Below, piece by piece: positions 17,393 to 26,144 of a stretch of 64,000 nt of DNA (positions are counted from its first letter, which is position 1; every line of letters starts with the position of its first letter). The notes below the pieces were generated by a model, which saw only the letters and a program-made list of their open reading frames with translations, was not told the DNA's origin and did no database searches. This DNA comes from Dyadobacter beijingensis DSM 21582. Its GTDB lineage: Bacteria; Bacteroidota; Bacteroidia; Cytophagales; Spirosomataceae. The stretch spans positions 1,279,176-1,343,175 of the forward strand of contig NZ_KB907787.1 in assembly GCF_000382205.1 (NCBI RefSeq), in the 5' to 3' direction. Both the position numbers and the translations under genes were made by a program.

Positions 17393-18931
17393 ATGAAGGA
17401 AATCCATGATATTCTTGGAAAACTGGGCATTGCTGCCAGCAATAATGGCGTGAGTACCGGGCAGACGAGCTGGCAAGGCGGCGGCGCATTGCTGGAATCA
17501 TTTTCACCGGTCGATGGATTGAAAATAGCGGCATTAACCGGCAGCGTAAAGACTGACTACGACCGTGCCGTGGAAACGGCAACGCTCGCATTCAAGAAAT
17601 GGCGGAGCATACCTGCACCGAAACGCGGCGAAATCGTACGGCAAATGGGGGCGAAGCTCCGCGAACGCAAGCACGAGCTCGGAACGCTCGTGAGCTATGA
17701 AATGGGTAAGAGCTTGCAGGAGGGGCTCGGGGAGGTACAGGAAATGATCGACATATGCGATTTTGCTACCGGTCTTTCGCGGCAATTGTACGGCCTCACC
17801 ATGCATAGCGAGCGGCCGCAGCACCGGATGTACGAGCAGTGGCACCCCCTGGGCGTGACAGGCATTATTTCAGCATTCAATTTCCCGGTGGCGGTATGGT
17901 CGTGGAATGCGATGATCGCCTGGGTGTGCGGGAATGTGTGCGTGTGGAAACCCTCTGAAAAGACGCCGCTGACGGCTATTGCCTGCCAGCACATTATCCA
18001 GCAAGTTTTAAAAGACAATGAAGTACCCGAAGGCGTATCGTGCATTGTATCCGGCGGGCGCGAAGTGGGCGAATGGCTGGCTAACGACCCGCGCATTGGC
18101 CTCGTTTCAGCCACGGGCAGTATTCCAATGGGGCGGTCGGTAGGAGAGGCGGTAGCGCGCAGGCTGGGCAAGAGTTTGCTGGAACTGGGCGGGAACAATG
18201 CCATCATCGTCACGCCGACGGCCGATTTGAAAGTAGCGGTTCCCGGAATCGTTTTTGGCGCAGTAGGAACGGCCGGTCAGCGGTGCACATCCACCCGCCG
18301 GCTGATCGTCCACGAATCCATTTTTGAAGAGGTAAAAGCCCGTTTGAAAAAAGCGTATGGGCAGTTGAAAATCGGCAATCCGCTCGTGGAAGGCATTCAC
18401 GTAGGGCCGTTGATCGATCGGCCGGCAGTGACACAATACGAAAATGCGGTAGCCGAAATACGGAAGTCGGGTGGAAGATTTGTCGTGGAACCAGCCGTGC
18501 TGACGGGTGAGGAGTATGCTTCGGGCTGCTATGTGGCGCCGTGCATTGCCGAGGTGGAAAACCATTTCGCGATTGTGCAGCATGAAACGTTCGCGCCGAT
18601 ACTGTATATGATCCCGTACAGCGAGCCCGACGAGGCGATAGCATTACAAAACGATGTGCCCCAGGGGCTTTCCTCGGCGATTTTTACGAACGACCTCCGG
18701 GATGCCGAGCGCTTTCTCTCGCACGCCGGCTCCGATTGCGGCATTGCCAATGTGAATATCGGCACGTCGGGCGCGGAGATCGGCGGTGCATTCGGTGGGG
18801 AAAAGGAGACGGGCGGCGGGCGCGAATCGGGTTCGGATGCCTGGAAAGCCTACATGCGCAGGCAAACCAATACGATTAATTACGGCACGGCATTGCCGCT
18901 TGCGCAGGGAATAAAGTTTGAGATCGAGTAA
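17393..18931 (+). CDS. Aminoadipate semialdehyde dehydrogenase (ALDH7 family)
   Basis: A 512-residue aldehyde dehydrogenase most like ALDH7A1/antiquitin, which oxidises 2-aminoadipate semialdehyde to aminoadipate with NAD. Catalytic Cys298 sits in GTAGQRCTSTRRL and the general base Glu264 in LLELGGNNA. HPLGVTGIISAFNFPVAVWSWN is typical of ALDH7. The ATG at 17393 is chosen over upstream in-frame starts because those lie inside the preceding gene. Start-to-stop spacing of 16 bases from the saccharopine dehydrogenase indicates an operon. A promoter for the next cassette lies in its last codons. Confidence 0.9.
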   Translation: MKEIHDILGKLGIAASNNGVSTGQTSWQGGGALLESFSPVDGLKIAALTGSVKTDYDRAVETATLAFKKWRSIPAPKRGEIVRQMGAKLRERKHELGTLVSYEMGKSLQEGLGEVQEMIDICDFATGLSRQLYGLTMHSERPQHRMYEQWHPLGVTGIISAFNFPVAVWSWNAMIAWVCGNVCVWKPSEKTPLTAIACQHIIQQVLKDNEVPEGVSCIVSGGREVGEWLANDPRIGLVSATGSIPMGRSVGEAVARRLGKSLLELGGNNAIIVTPTADLKVAVPGIVFGAVGTAGQRCTSTRRLIVHESIFEEVKARLKKAYGQLKIGNPLVEGIHVGPLIDRPAVTQYENAVAEIRKSGGRFVVEPAVLTGEEYASGCYVAPCIAEVENHFAIVQHETFAPILYMIPYSEPDEAIALQNDVPQGLSSAIFTNDLRDAERFLSHAGSDCGIANVNIGTSGAEIGGAFGGEKETGGGRESGSDAWKAYMRRQTNTINYGTALPLAQGIKFEIE

Positions 18932-18949
18932 TTAAAATTTCTAACTTTG
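18917..18949 (+). promoter_or_regulatory. Promoter of the PqqD/transglutaminase/HprK/NTase cassette
   Basis: TTTG at 18917-18920 and TAACTTTG at 18942-18949, 21 bases apart, match the Bacteroidota -33/-7 promoter form. The -33 element is inside the end of the ALDH7 gene. Transcription would begin near 18955, leaving a leader of about 40 bases with no room for a precursor peptide gene before the first ATG at 18995. Confidence 0.65.
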
Positions 18950-18994
18950 TACAAAGCCAATACACATTCTATTTTTTCAGATTAAACTTTCAGA

Positions 18995-19261
18995 ATGAAA
19001 TACCAGCTCACTTCCGATCAGATCTCATCCAAAGTTGCGGGGGAAACAGTGATCCTTAACCACAGCAAAGGGGCATATTATGGTCTGGATGAAGTGGGCG
19101 TCCTGGTGTGGGATACATTGGAAAAAGGCCCGCAGACGATCGAGGAACTTTGCGAAGCGGTTACCAGCGAATACGAGGTGGATGCCGAAACCTGCAAAAG
19201 CGATATCGACGGGCTGCTGAAAGACCTTATCTCGGAACGACTGGTTGAAATCATCAAATAG
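18995..19261 (+). CDS. PqqD-like peptide-binding protein (RiPP recognition element)
   Basis: An 88-residue stand-alone PqqD-family domain. The core reads NHSKGAYYGLDEVGVLVW, then TIEELCEAV, and ends in DGLLKDLISERLVEI, covering the full winged-helix RRE fold. In RiPP pathways such domains bind the leader of a precursor peptide and present it to modifying enzymes; in lasso systems this is the B1 protein. It is the first gene of a tight four-gene run with its own promoter. The next gene begins two bases after its stop. The peptide it would bind is not evident nearby. Confidence 0.8.
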   Translation: MKYQLTSDQISSKVAGETVILNHSKGAYYGLDEVGVLVWDTLEKGPQTIEELCEAVTSEYEVDAETCKSDIDGLLKDLISERLVEIIK

Positions 19262-19263
19262 TT

Positions 19264-19704
19264 TTGGGCAAAATCGGCAAGCTGATCGGCAAATGGCGGA
19301 CGCTGTCCGGACCCGAGAAATGGATTTTCCTGCGGGCCGTATGGAGTTTGCTCTGGATCAAAACCGGTCTTGCGTTACTGCCGTTTGCCATTTTCCGCAA
19401 ATGGTACCACTGGCTAAGCCGCCCCAGCCACCTGAAAGAAACACCCCCGGACCAGATGACGCTTACCGTGTGGGCCGTGGACACCGCCGCCAACCTGCTG
19501 CCGTTCGAGCTATTGTGCCTGCCGCGCGCGCTGGCGACCAAATACCTGCTTCGTAATTCGCCCGCATTGACCCTGGAAATCGGAATAGAGATCAATCCTG
19601 CCAAACAGTTCGAGGCGCATGCCTGGGTGGAGCAGCATGGCAACATCGTCATCGGCCGCTGGCCTGACACCGTCTCTTACAAACGGATCTGGGTTTGGGA
19701 GTGA
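19264..19704 (+). CDS. Lasso-peptide B2-like transglutaminase-fold protease
   Basis: A 146-residue protein matching the lasso B2 (McjB C-terminal) family, a cysteine protease of transglutaminase fold that removes the leader peptide. The conserved core is present: Cys85 in ELLCLPRALATKYLL and His119 in FEAHAWVE; Asp135 in GRWPD is a candidate third residue. The N-terminal half (residues 20-50) is hydrophobic, as in many B2 proteins. The start is TTG at 19264, two bases after the preceding stop, the only reading that keeps the N-terminal helix. It lacks the usual partner lasso cyclase. Confidence 0.8.
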   Translation: MGKIGKLIGKWRTLSGPEKWIFLRAVWSLLWIKTGLALLPFAIFRKWYHWLSRPSHLKETPPDQMTLTVWAVDTAANLLPFELLCLPRALATKYLLRNSPALTLEIGIEINPAKQFEAHAWVEQHGNIVIGRWPDTVSYKRIWVWE

Positions 19705-19724
19705 TATTAATTGAAACGACACAC

Positions 19725-20642
19725 ATGCATCATTACATGGCCTTCGGGCTTCATATCCATTCTGAAATCGCATTGCCCGAACTCGCCGACGGCGACCCGG
19801 ATGCTGTGGTCGATGTGCACATCCGGCGCGGTACTTTCGAGCTGCCCAAGCTCCGCCCTACGACGATTTACAGACGGGGTATCCGCGCGCATTTCGGCCG
19901 GGACGCACAGCAGGCATTGTACCTCGATTGGGCCGGTGTGGCAGCATTCAAAGCCACGGGCGGCCATGCGCTCACCGTTTCGCCCGTTACTGCCGACGGT
20001 AATCTGATCAGCCTTTTTACAGTTAGCGAAGCATTAGGGCTCGTGCTGTTTCAAAAGGGCTATTTTCTCCTGCACGCGAGCGCTGTGGCCGTCGGTGACG
20101 AGGCGTGGTGCTTTATGGGGATGCCTGGGGCAGGAAAATCCTCTACCGCGGCGGCATTCATCAAGGCTGGTTGCCGGCTGCTGAGTGACGACCTTACCGC
20201 CATTACATTCGATAAATCCGGCAAACCGCTCATCATTCCCGCCTATCCACAGCTGAAAATCTGGGACCGCACCGTGCAGGGCCTGCAATACAACCGCTCG
20301 GACCTTGAACCGGTGAGCGAGGGGGTTAATAAGTTTTCATTCCAGCCCAAAGAAGGTTTCTCCCTGGCCGCCGTGCCATTAAAGAAAGTATTGTTTTTAC
20401 ACAAAGCGAGAAACAAACCGGCCGTACAAAGCCTCGGCGTGGCCGAAGTGCCGGGTGAAATGCTGCGTAATTTCCCGTTGGCAACGGAGCTTCTGGACGG
20501 CGAGTATCTCAAAAAGCATTTCTTTCAAAGCCTGCAATGTGCCAAATCTGCCGAAATTTTGCGGCAAAGAAGGCCGGAAGGTTTTGAAAGGCTGGAAAAA
20601 TGGGTGCGGGAAAGCATCCGTGAACAACTAATCGCGGGCTGA
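19725..20642 (+). CDS. HprK-like P-loop serine kinase
   Basis: About 305 residues from the ATG at 19725; a TTG at 19695 inside the previous gene would add ten. The C-terminal half resembles HPr kinase/phosphorylase: FLLHASAV, Walker A GMPGAGKSS, then GCRLLSDDLTAI with the acidic pair that follows the P-loop in HprK. It is not a true HPr kinase by context. Related proteins are found with PqqD-like proteins and nucleotidyltransferases in HprK-related modification systems, and HprK-like kinases phosphorylate the C-terminal serine of some lasso peptides. The target here is unknown. The nucleotidyltransferase starts one base after its stop. Confidence 0.75.
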   Translation: MHHYMAFGLHIHSEIALPELADGDPDAVVDVHIRRGTFELPKLRPTTIYRRGIRAHFGRDAQQALYLDWAGVAAFKATGGHALTVSPVTADGNLISLFTVSEALGLVLFQKGYFLLHASAVAVGDEAWCFMGMPGAGKSSTAAAFIKAGCRLLSDDLTAITFDKSGKPLIIPAYPQLKIWDRTVQGLQYNRSDLEPVSEGVNKFSFQPKEGFSLAAVPLKKVLFLHKARNKPAVQSLGVAEVPGEMLRNFPLATELLDGEYLKKHFFQSLQCAKSAEILRQRRPEGFERLEKWVRESIREQLIAG

Positions 20643-20643
20643 T

Positions 20644-21825
20644 ATGCGCCAGACCCATATTTCCCGTGAACTGGCTATTCTCATAGAAGCCGCGCTGGCG
20701 CCTGTCGGCGAGCTGCCGTTTAAGGTGAGCGATGCTCCGTTGGATCCGCAAAAATTTATGGCGCTCAGTAAATGGCACCAGGTGCGGCCGCTGGCATTTG
20801 AATATGCGCAGTCCCGTTCGCTGGAACTTCCCGAGCGCGTGTTGCGGGCATTGCGCGAATTCACCTTAGGACAGGCTGTGGCTAATATGGCGTTTTTGGG
20901 CATTTGCGTGCGTTTGTACAACCGGCTTACCGAACAGCACGTACGGGCTTTTCCGATGAAGGGCGCGCTGTGGGCCTGGAAGCTTTACGACAAACCCACT
21001 TTGCGGGAATTCGGCGATATAGACTTTTTTATCGGTAAGGAAGACGTTTCCAAAAGCCTCGACATTTTCCGCACCGAAGGTTTCGCAGCCGACAGCTACC
21101 GGCATTACCTGCTGAACCAGCAATCGGTGATGGACGATTACCTGAACACCGATTACCAGCTTCCGCTCACACCATTGCAGGAGCATACATTGCAGTCTCT
21201 TGAAATTCAATGGAATAGTACATACCCGCGGTATTGCTACAATTTCACATGGGATGAGCTGGCGGCGAACCGCGTCGAATTCACGATGGCTGGTAAGTCG
21301 GTCCTCGTTCCCGATACGGAAACGCAGCTCATTATGATGGTCATCCATCACGCGGGGGTGGAGCAGTGGGACAAGCTGAAATACATGGCCGATTTCGTCA
21401 GGCTACTCGATAAGTTCGCCGACCGGCTGGATTGGGAATATATCAGTCGCGTGGCAGCCGCGAAAGGTTTTTACAAACTGCTTCTTGAATCGCTGGGGGT
21501 GGCGGGTTTGCTTGCCGGGCGTGACTACTTGTCGGCTGCCGGGGTGCCGGGACAATATCCTTCACCTGCGTTTTTGCAAGAAATGCTGGCCCATTGGGAG
21601 AATGAGCGCCCTTCGCTGCAAACCAAAACGTGGCGCATTTTCCTTTATAATATCAAAAACCGCGACAGATGGTCGGATAAACTTTCCATTGTCGCGGCGC
21701 ATATCAGTTATTTGAGCCACTGGCGGCTGTTGTGGCACAAGCTCATTTGGTACCGGAAGCGGCCCTTAAACGAGGCTGACCGTAACCGTGCCGTCAACGC
21801 TATGACCGGGCGCGAGGATATTTAA
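20644..21825 (+). CDS. Nucleotidyltransferase family protein (NTP_transf_5-like)
   Basis: A 393-residue protein of the nucleotidyltransferase family found beside lasso-type and HprK-related peptide modification genes. The visible signature is FPMKGALWAWKLYDKPTLREFGDIDFFIG by position, near residues 98-126: a GxxL-like helix and the acidic DxD in GDIDFF, which would bind metal and NTP. The remainder is helical without a family I recognise. ATG at 20644 follows the kinase stop by a single base. Its last 60 bases overlap, tail to tail, the convergent mutarotase gene. Nucleotide transfer to a peptide or to a kinase partner is plausible but unproven. Confidence 0.75.
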   Translation: MRQTHISRELAILIEAALAPVGELPFKVSDAPLDPQKFMALSKWHQVRPLAFEYAQSRSLELPERVLRALREFTLGQAVANMAFLGICVRLYNRLTEQHVRAFPMKGALWAWKLYDKPTLREFGDIDFFIGKEDVSKSLDIFRTEGFAADSYRHYLLNQQSVMDDYLNTDYQLPLTPLQEHTLQSLEIQWNSTYPRYCYNFTWDELAANRVEFTMAGKSVLVPDTETQLIMMVIHHAGVEQWDKLKYMADFVRLLDKFADRLDWEYISRVAAAKGFYKLLLESLGVAGLLAGRDYLSAAGVPGQYPSPAFLQEMLAHWENERPSLQTKTWRIFLYNIKNRDRWSDKLSIVAAHISYLSHWRLLWHKLIWYRKRPLNEADRNRAVNAMTGREDI

Positions 21826-22713
21826 GCCGTCGCCGGTGTTGAATGAGTCGACATTGGCCGTAAGCGGCTCTATCGCTACGCAATCGCGCTGCGGGCGCGT
21901 GTACACCACGAGATAGTTGAATTTTCCTTCCCCGGTTTCCTGCTGAATGCGCAGGGTCACATCCTGATTTTTCGAGATCAGTTCGGTTACCGCGTGCGGG
22001 CCGGCAGCGTCCATGATAAAGCAATTGTCGAATTCTTTCCGGTGCAGCAGCGTGGGCATTTCCATCGTAAATGGCTCGGTACCGATCGGAATGAGGTTTT
22101 CGTTGAATGTCACAAGCCGTTTCGACGGGATATTGATTTTCCACGCTTCCACATCCTCATTGCCCAACACCCAGTAAGGATGCCAGCCGAACATGGTCGG
22201 GCATGGGGCCTGGCCATTGTTTTTCGCTTCATATTTCAACTCGAAACGACCGTCGACGTGCAGGGTGTAACGTACCGAGAAATGCACCTGGAATGGGTAA
22301 CCTTTTGCATTGTCGATGGAATAGGAGAGCTGAATGGCGGCATGGTCTTCGTGCACCGATTGCTCGTCGATATGGAAGTGGTTTTTGCGCACGAGGCCGT
22401 GGATGGCATTTAATCCGCCGTCTTCGTTTTTCTCCAACTCGTATTCTTTGCCGAGGAACTTGTATTTCCCTTCCGGGATGCGGCTGGCGAAGGGGAAAAG
22501 CAGTTCGCTGGCGCTCTTGGTGTCGGCTACCAATGCATTAGGGGTAGGCGGGGTTTTCAGGAGCGAGAAAAGCGTGAGGCCTTTTCGCAATGAGAGCTGG
22601 CGCACCACGCCGCCGAGCTCGGGAATGACTACGCAGCGATTTTCGGTGGAGGTATCGTGTATGACGTATTCTGTAAGATCGCCGAATTGCTGTTTGAAAA
22701 TTTCAAAGGACAT
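21766..22713 (-). CDS. Aldose 1-epimerase (mutarotase) family protein
   Basis: A 315-residue galactose mutarotase-like protein, which interconverts sugar anomers. Family features: FASRIPEGKYKFLGKEYEL, AIHGLVRKNHF with the catalytic-type histidine, PCPTMFGWHPYWVL, and the C-terminal CVAIEPLTANVDSFNTGDGL holding the conserved Glu-Pro. It is a single gene on the minus strand between the ftsH terminator and the convergent nucleotidyltransferase, whose 3' end it overlaps by 60 bases. The exact sugar is unknown. Confidence 0.88.
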   Translation of the reverse strand: MSFEIFKQQFGDLTEYVIHDTSTENRCVVIPELGGVVRQLSLRKGLTLFSLLKTPPTPNALVADTKSASELLFPFASRIPEGKYKFLGKEYELEKNEDGGLNAIHGLVRKNHFHIDEQSVHEDHAAIQLSYSIDNAKGYPFQVHFSVRYTLHVDGRFELKYEAKNNGQAPCPTMFGWHPYWVLGNEDVEAWKINIPSKRLVTFNENLIPIGTEPFTMEMPTLLHRKEFDNCFIMDAAGPHAVTELISKNQDVTLRIQQETGEGKFNYLVVYTRPQRDCVAIEPLTANVDSFNTGDGLNILAPGHSVDGTVTVSLV

Positions 22714-22758
22714 TTGCTTTGAAGGTTTAGGTAAAAAATCACTGTATGCTGTAAAAAT

Positions 22759-22790
22759 AATAGCCGGACAGGTTGAATTGTCCGGCTATT
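22759..22790 (-). terminator. Terminator after ftsH
   Basis: Perfect 12-base inverted repeat (arms 22759-22770 and 22779-22790, AATAGCCGGACA / TGTCCGGCTATT) with an eight-base loop. On the minus strand it runs into a T-rich stretch. It lies 28 bases past the ftsH stop. Confidence 0.85.
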
Positions 22791-22817
22791 GCATATTTAA
22801 TCGTCAAAAGTCGCTTC

Positions 22818-24875
22818 CTATTCGGTGTCGGCGCTTTTTTCGGCTTCTGCCATTTCTTCTTCCTTGCGCTCTTTTTCAAGGGTTTGTTTCACCACTTCCT
22901 CGTGGATGGCAGCCTCTTCGTTCGAGCGGCGGTTGATATAGGCCTGGTAGCTCGTTTCCTTTTCGTAAGGACGCTTGCCGATCAGTTTTTCAAGGTCTGC
23001 CTGGAACAGGATTTCTTTTTCCAGCAGTTCTTTTGCCAAAACTTCCAATGCCTCGCGTTTCTCAACCAAAAGGTTTTTCACGAACTGGTACGCCTGGTCC
23101 ACCAGTTTTCTCACTTCCTCATCGATCGCCTGCGACGTCGATTCGGAGTAGGGTTTGGTGAATGCATAATCGGTTTGTTTCGAATCGTAGAATGAAATGT
23201 TGCCAATGCGCTCGTTCATACCGTACATGGTTACCATGCTGTAAGCAACTTTCGTTACGCGTTCCAGGTCGCTCAATGCGCCGGTAGATATTTTACCGAA
23301 CACCACATCTTCTGCTGCCCGGCCGCCCAATGTCATACACATTTCGTCGAAGAGCTGCTCGGTACGGTACAGATACTGCTCACGCGGCAGATATTGTGCG
23401 TAACCCAATGCCGCCACACCACGCGGTACGATCGACACTTTCACCAAAGGATCGGCATGTTCGAGGAACCAGCCTGCCACCGCGTGACCTGCCTCGTGGT
23501 ACGCCACGATTTGCTTTTCTTCCGGCGAAATGAGTTTGTTTTTCTTTTCCAAACCGCCGATTACGCGGTCCATTGCATCCTGGAAATCCTGCATCGTTAC
23601 TTCCTCACGGTTACGACGAGCGGCGATCAACGCGGCTTCGTTACAAACGTTGGCGATTTCCGCACCGGCGAAGCCAGGAGTTTGGGACGAGAGTTTCTGA
23701 ATATTAACGTCCGTAGCCAGTTTCAATGGCTTCAAATGCACTTTGAAAATCGCCTCACGACCGATCACATCTGGCTTGTCGACGGAAATCTGGCGGTCGA
23801 AACGGCCCGGACGAAGTAGTGCAGGGTCGAGGACGTCGGGACGGTTGGTAGCTGCCACGATGATGATACCGGAATCGGTCGCAAAACCGTCCATTTCCAC
23901 GAGCAGGGAGTTCAATGTGTTTTCGCGCTCGTCGTTAGAACCGGGCATCGCGCCACGGCCGCGTGAACGACCTACCGCGTCGATCTCATCGATAAAAATG
24001 ATACAAGGCGCTTTTTCTTTCGCCTGCTTGAAGAGGTCACGCACACGCGCTGCACCCACACCCACGAACATTTCCACGAAATCGGAACCTGAAAGGGAGA
24101 AGAATGGTACGCCTGCCTCACCTGCTACGGCTTTTGCAAGCAACGTTTTACCCGTTCCCGGAGGGCCTACGAGCAATGCACCTTTCGGGATTTTTGCACC
24201 CAGTTTCTTGAATTTGTCAGGGCTTTGGAGGTATTCTACGATTTCTTTGATCTCTTCTTTCGCTTCGTCGAGGCCGGCCACATCGTTGAATGTGATCTTT
24301 ACCTTATTCTCCGCATCGAAAAGCGTTGCGCGGGAGCGGCCGATGTTGAAGATCTGACCGCCGGGACCTACACCGCCCGACATTCTGCCGAGGATGAAGT
24401 ACATGACGAGGATCATGACAATGAAAAAGCCCCAGGTTCCGAGGAAGCTGGTCCAGTCGTTGCGGGTATCCACGACAAACGGCACCTTGTCGTCATCGGG
24501 GACGCCTTCCTGCATTTTGTCGAAGTCCTTTTTAAAAGTCTCCGCCGATGTTACCTGGAACTGGTAATGGGAAGCATTTTCCCCGCCGAAATAGTTATTT
24601 TCCTTTGCAACAACCCGGTATTTGTCGAGTTTGAGCGCCTCGGGTTTCAGTGTGACCTCTACCGATTTGTCATTCACAATGGTTACGCGTTCCACCTCCT
24701 TGTCGGCCATCATCTTCTCAAAACGCTTCTGAGTGGTTTCGCGGATTGTCGATGTGCGGTTAAGGTACGTGATTCCGAGTATAGTAGCGATCAGAGCGGC
24801 TATAATCCAACCTTGATATCCCTTCTGAGGACTTTTAGGGTTGAGTGGCCCCCTTTTGTTATCGTTTTCAGACAT
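22818..24875 (-). CDS. ftsH: ATP-dependent membrane zinc metalloprotease FtsH
   Basis: A 685-residue FtsH. There are two membrane helices (about residues 22-40 and 141-162) around a periplasmic domain, an AAA+ module with Walker A GPPGTGKT, Walker [13 protein letters not shown], the second-region-of-homology arginines in [15 protein letters not shown], and the zinc site HEAGHA in the peptidase domain. The C-terminus is Glu/Lys-rich. It degrades membrane and regulatory proteins. It follows rsfS with a 72-base gap in the same orientation, so the two are probably an operon. Confidence 0.97.
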   Translation of the reverse strand: MSENDNKRGPLNPKSPQKGYQGWIIAALIATILGITYLNRTSTIRETTQKRFEKMMADKEVERVTIVNDKSVEVTLKPEALKLDKYRVVAKENNYFGGENASHYQFQVTSAETFKKDFDKMQEGVPDDDKVPFVVDTRNDWTSFLGTWGFFIVMILVMYFILGRMSGGVGPGGQIFNIGRSRATLFDAENKVKITFNDVAGLDEAKEEIKEIVEYLQSPDKFKKLGAKIPKGALLVGPPGTGKTLLAKAVAGEAGVPFFSLSGSDFVEMFVGVGAARVRDLFKQAKEKAPCIIFIDEIDAVGRSRGRGAMPGSNDERENTLNSLLVEMDGFATDSGIIIVAATNRPDVLDPALLRPGRFDRQISVDKPDVIGREAIFKVHLKPLKLATDVNIQKLSSQTPGFAGAEIANVCNEAALIAARRNREEVTMQDFQDAMDRVIGGLEKKNKLISPEEKQIVAYHEAGHAVAGWFLEHADPLVKVSIVPRGVAALGYAQYLPREQYLYRTEQLFDEMCMTLGGRAAEDVVFGKISTGALSDLERVTKVAYSMVTMYGMNERIGNISFYDSKQTDYAFTKPYSESTSQAIDEEVRKLVDQAYQFVKNLLVEKREALEVLAKELLEKEILFQADLEKLIGKRPYEKETSYQAYINRRSNEEAAIHEEVVKQTLEKERKEEEMAEAEKSADTE

Positions 24876-24947
24876 TCGTTCGTATTAATTAAGAGGAAAT
24901 ATAATAAACAACAATCCCGGCGGGGCTAATGTTCGCCCGGCGGGCCT

Positions 24948-25331
24948 TTATACCATGGAGTCTTCCAGGTACGTCACCTCTGCATCTCCCCAAAGTTCTT
25001 CCAGATCGTAATGTTTGCGGCGTTCTTTGTTGAAAATATGTGCGACAACGTCCACATAGTCAATCAAAATCCATTCCCCATTCGCCTTTCCTTCTTTTTG
25101 CCAGGGCTCTGTTTTGGATATTTTATAAACTTCATCTTCAACCGAGCTGGCCAAAGCGTCTATCTGAGTGTCGGAATTACCCGAGCAAATCACGAAAAAG
25201 TCGGTTATTGAATTTTTTACTTTTCTGAGGTCTAATATGGCAATGTCCAAACCTTTCTTTTCTGTCATTCCCTTCACCACCAGTTCGGTGAGATCTTTTG
25301 AGGATAGTTCTTTATTTTTGCGTTCTTTCAT
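24948..25331 (-). CDS. rsfS: Ribosome silencing factor RsfS
   Basis: A 127-residue RsfS/Iojap protein, which binds ribosomal protein uL14 and blocks subunit joining under starvation. Signatures are KGLDIAILDLRKVKNSITDFFVICSGNSDTQ by position (residues 33-63), ANGEWILIDYVDVVAHIF, and LEELWGDAE at the C-terminus. Length is normal. It is divergent from birA with only 45 bases between starts and lies upstream of ftsH. Confidence 0.95.
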   Translation of the reverse strand: MKERKNKELSSKDLTELVVKGMTEKKGLDIAILDLRKVKNSITDFFVICSGNSDTQIDALASSVEDEVYKISKTEPWQKEGKANGEWILIDYVDVVAHIFNKERRKHYDLEELWGDAEVTYLEDSMV

Positions 25332-25376
25332 GCGTGATTGTTTCCTTTTCTAAAACCCTAAAGTAAAACAAAAAAA

Positions 25377-26144
25377 TTGTACAACTCTACACCAGATACG
25401 CTAATAATTGGTAAAAAAGTTATATACCTGCCAACTTGTCATTCCACCAACGACATAGCGGCTGAAATAGTGCATGCGGGCTTGTTTGAAGAAGGAACGG
25501 TTGTCATCACCGATAATCAGGTAAAAGGAAGAGGGCAGCGCGGTACCGTCTGGAACGCGAATGCGGGCGAGAATCTGACATTTTCTGTCATACTTAAACC
25601 GGTATTCCTTCCGATCCAGGAGCAGTTCCTGATCAGCCAGATCACCGCCCTCGCGATACGCGCATACCTGGGCAGCTACGTGCCCGGCACGAAGGTCAAA
25701 TGGCCGAACGATATTTACATGAACAACCGCAAGTCCTGTGGAGTACTGATCGAAAATTCATTGCAGGGCACCCGGTACGCGACCTCTATCGTAGGTATCG
25801 GCGTCAATATCAATCAGTCGGTGTTCGATAATAACTACGCTACCTCGCTCTTTCGCGAAACGGGGCAGGTATTTGCACTGTCGGAGGAATTTCAGAAGCT
25901 GCTCAAATACCTCGATGCCTACTATGTCAGGCTGCGGTCGGGGAGCCAAAATGAAGCTATCAGGGCTGAGTATCTGAATCAACTATATGGTTATCAGCAG
26001 GATGTGAGGTTTTTGTATAACGGAAATATCACAAACGGCTCGGTAACCAACGTGACGCAACTCGGGCGGTTGCGGGTGAGATTGGCTACCGAGCCGGAAG
26101 AACTCGAATTCGGTTTGAAGGAAATCGAATGGGTTAAAGAGTGA
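25377..26144 (+). CDS. birA: Biotin--[acetyl-CoA-carboxylase] ligase
   Basis: A 255-residue biotin protein ligase that activates biotin as biotinyl-AMP and attaches it to carboxylase carrier domains. Catalytic motif GRGQRG at residues 51-56, KWPNDIY at 108-114 and conserved Lys119 before GVLIE are present. There is no N-terminal helix-turn-helix, so it is a monofunctional ligase and not the biotin repressor. The only reasonable start is TTG at 25377; no ATG precedes the catalytic core. Its stop codon directly abuts the convergent gene. Confidence 0.93.
   Translation: MYNSTPDTLIIGKKVIYLPTCHSTNDIAAEIVHAGLFEEGTVVITDNQVKGRGQRGTVWNANAGENLTFSVILKPVFLPIQEQFLISQITALAIRAYLGSYVPGTKVKWPNDIYMNNRKSCGVLIENSLQGTRYATSIVGIGVNINQSVFDNNYATSLFRETGQVFALSEEFQKLLKYLDAYYVRLRSGSQNEAIRAEYLNQLYGYQQDVRFLYNGNITNGSVTNVTQLGRLRVRLATEPEELEFGLKEIEWVKE

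Noticed and set aside
19725-20642. True HPr kinase/phosphorylase
   Set aside because: Only the P-loop and acidic pair match; the N-terminal half differs from HprK, and the gene is in a peptide-modification-like cassette rather than near ptsH or rapZ.
18995-21825. Complete lasso peptide biosynthetic gene cluster
   Set aside because: No asparagine-synthetase-like cyclase, no ABC exporter and no precursor-sized gene were found near the cassette, so the lasso label is not justified.
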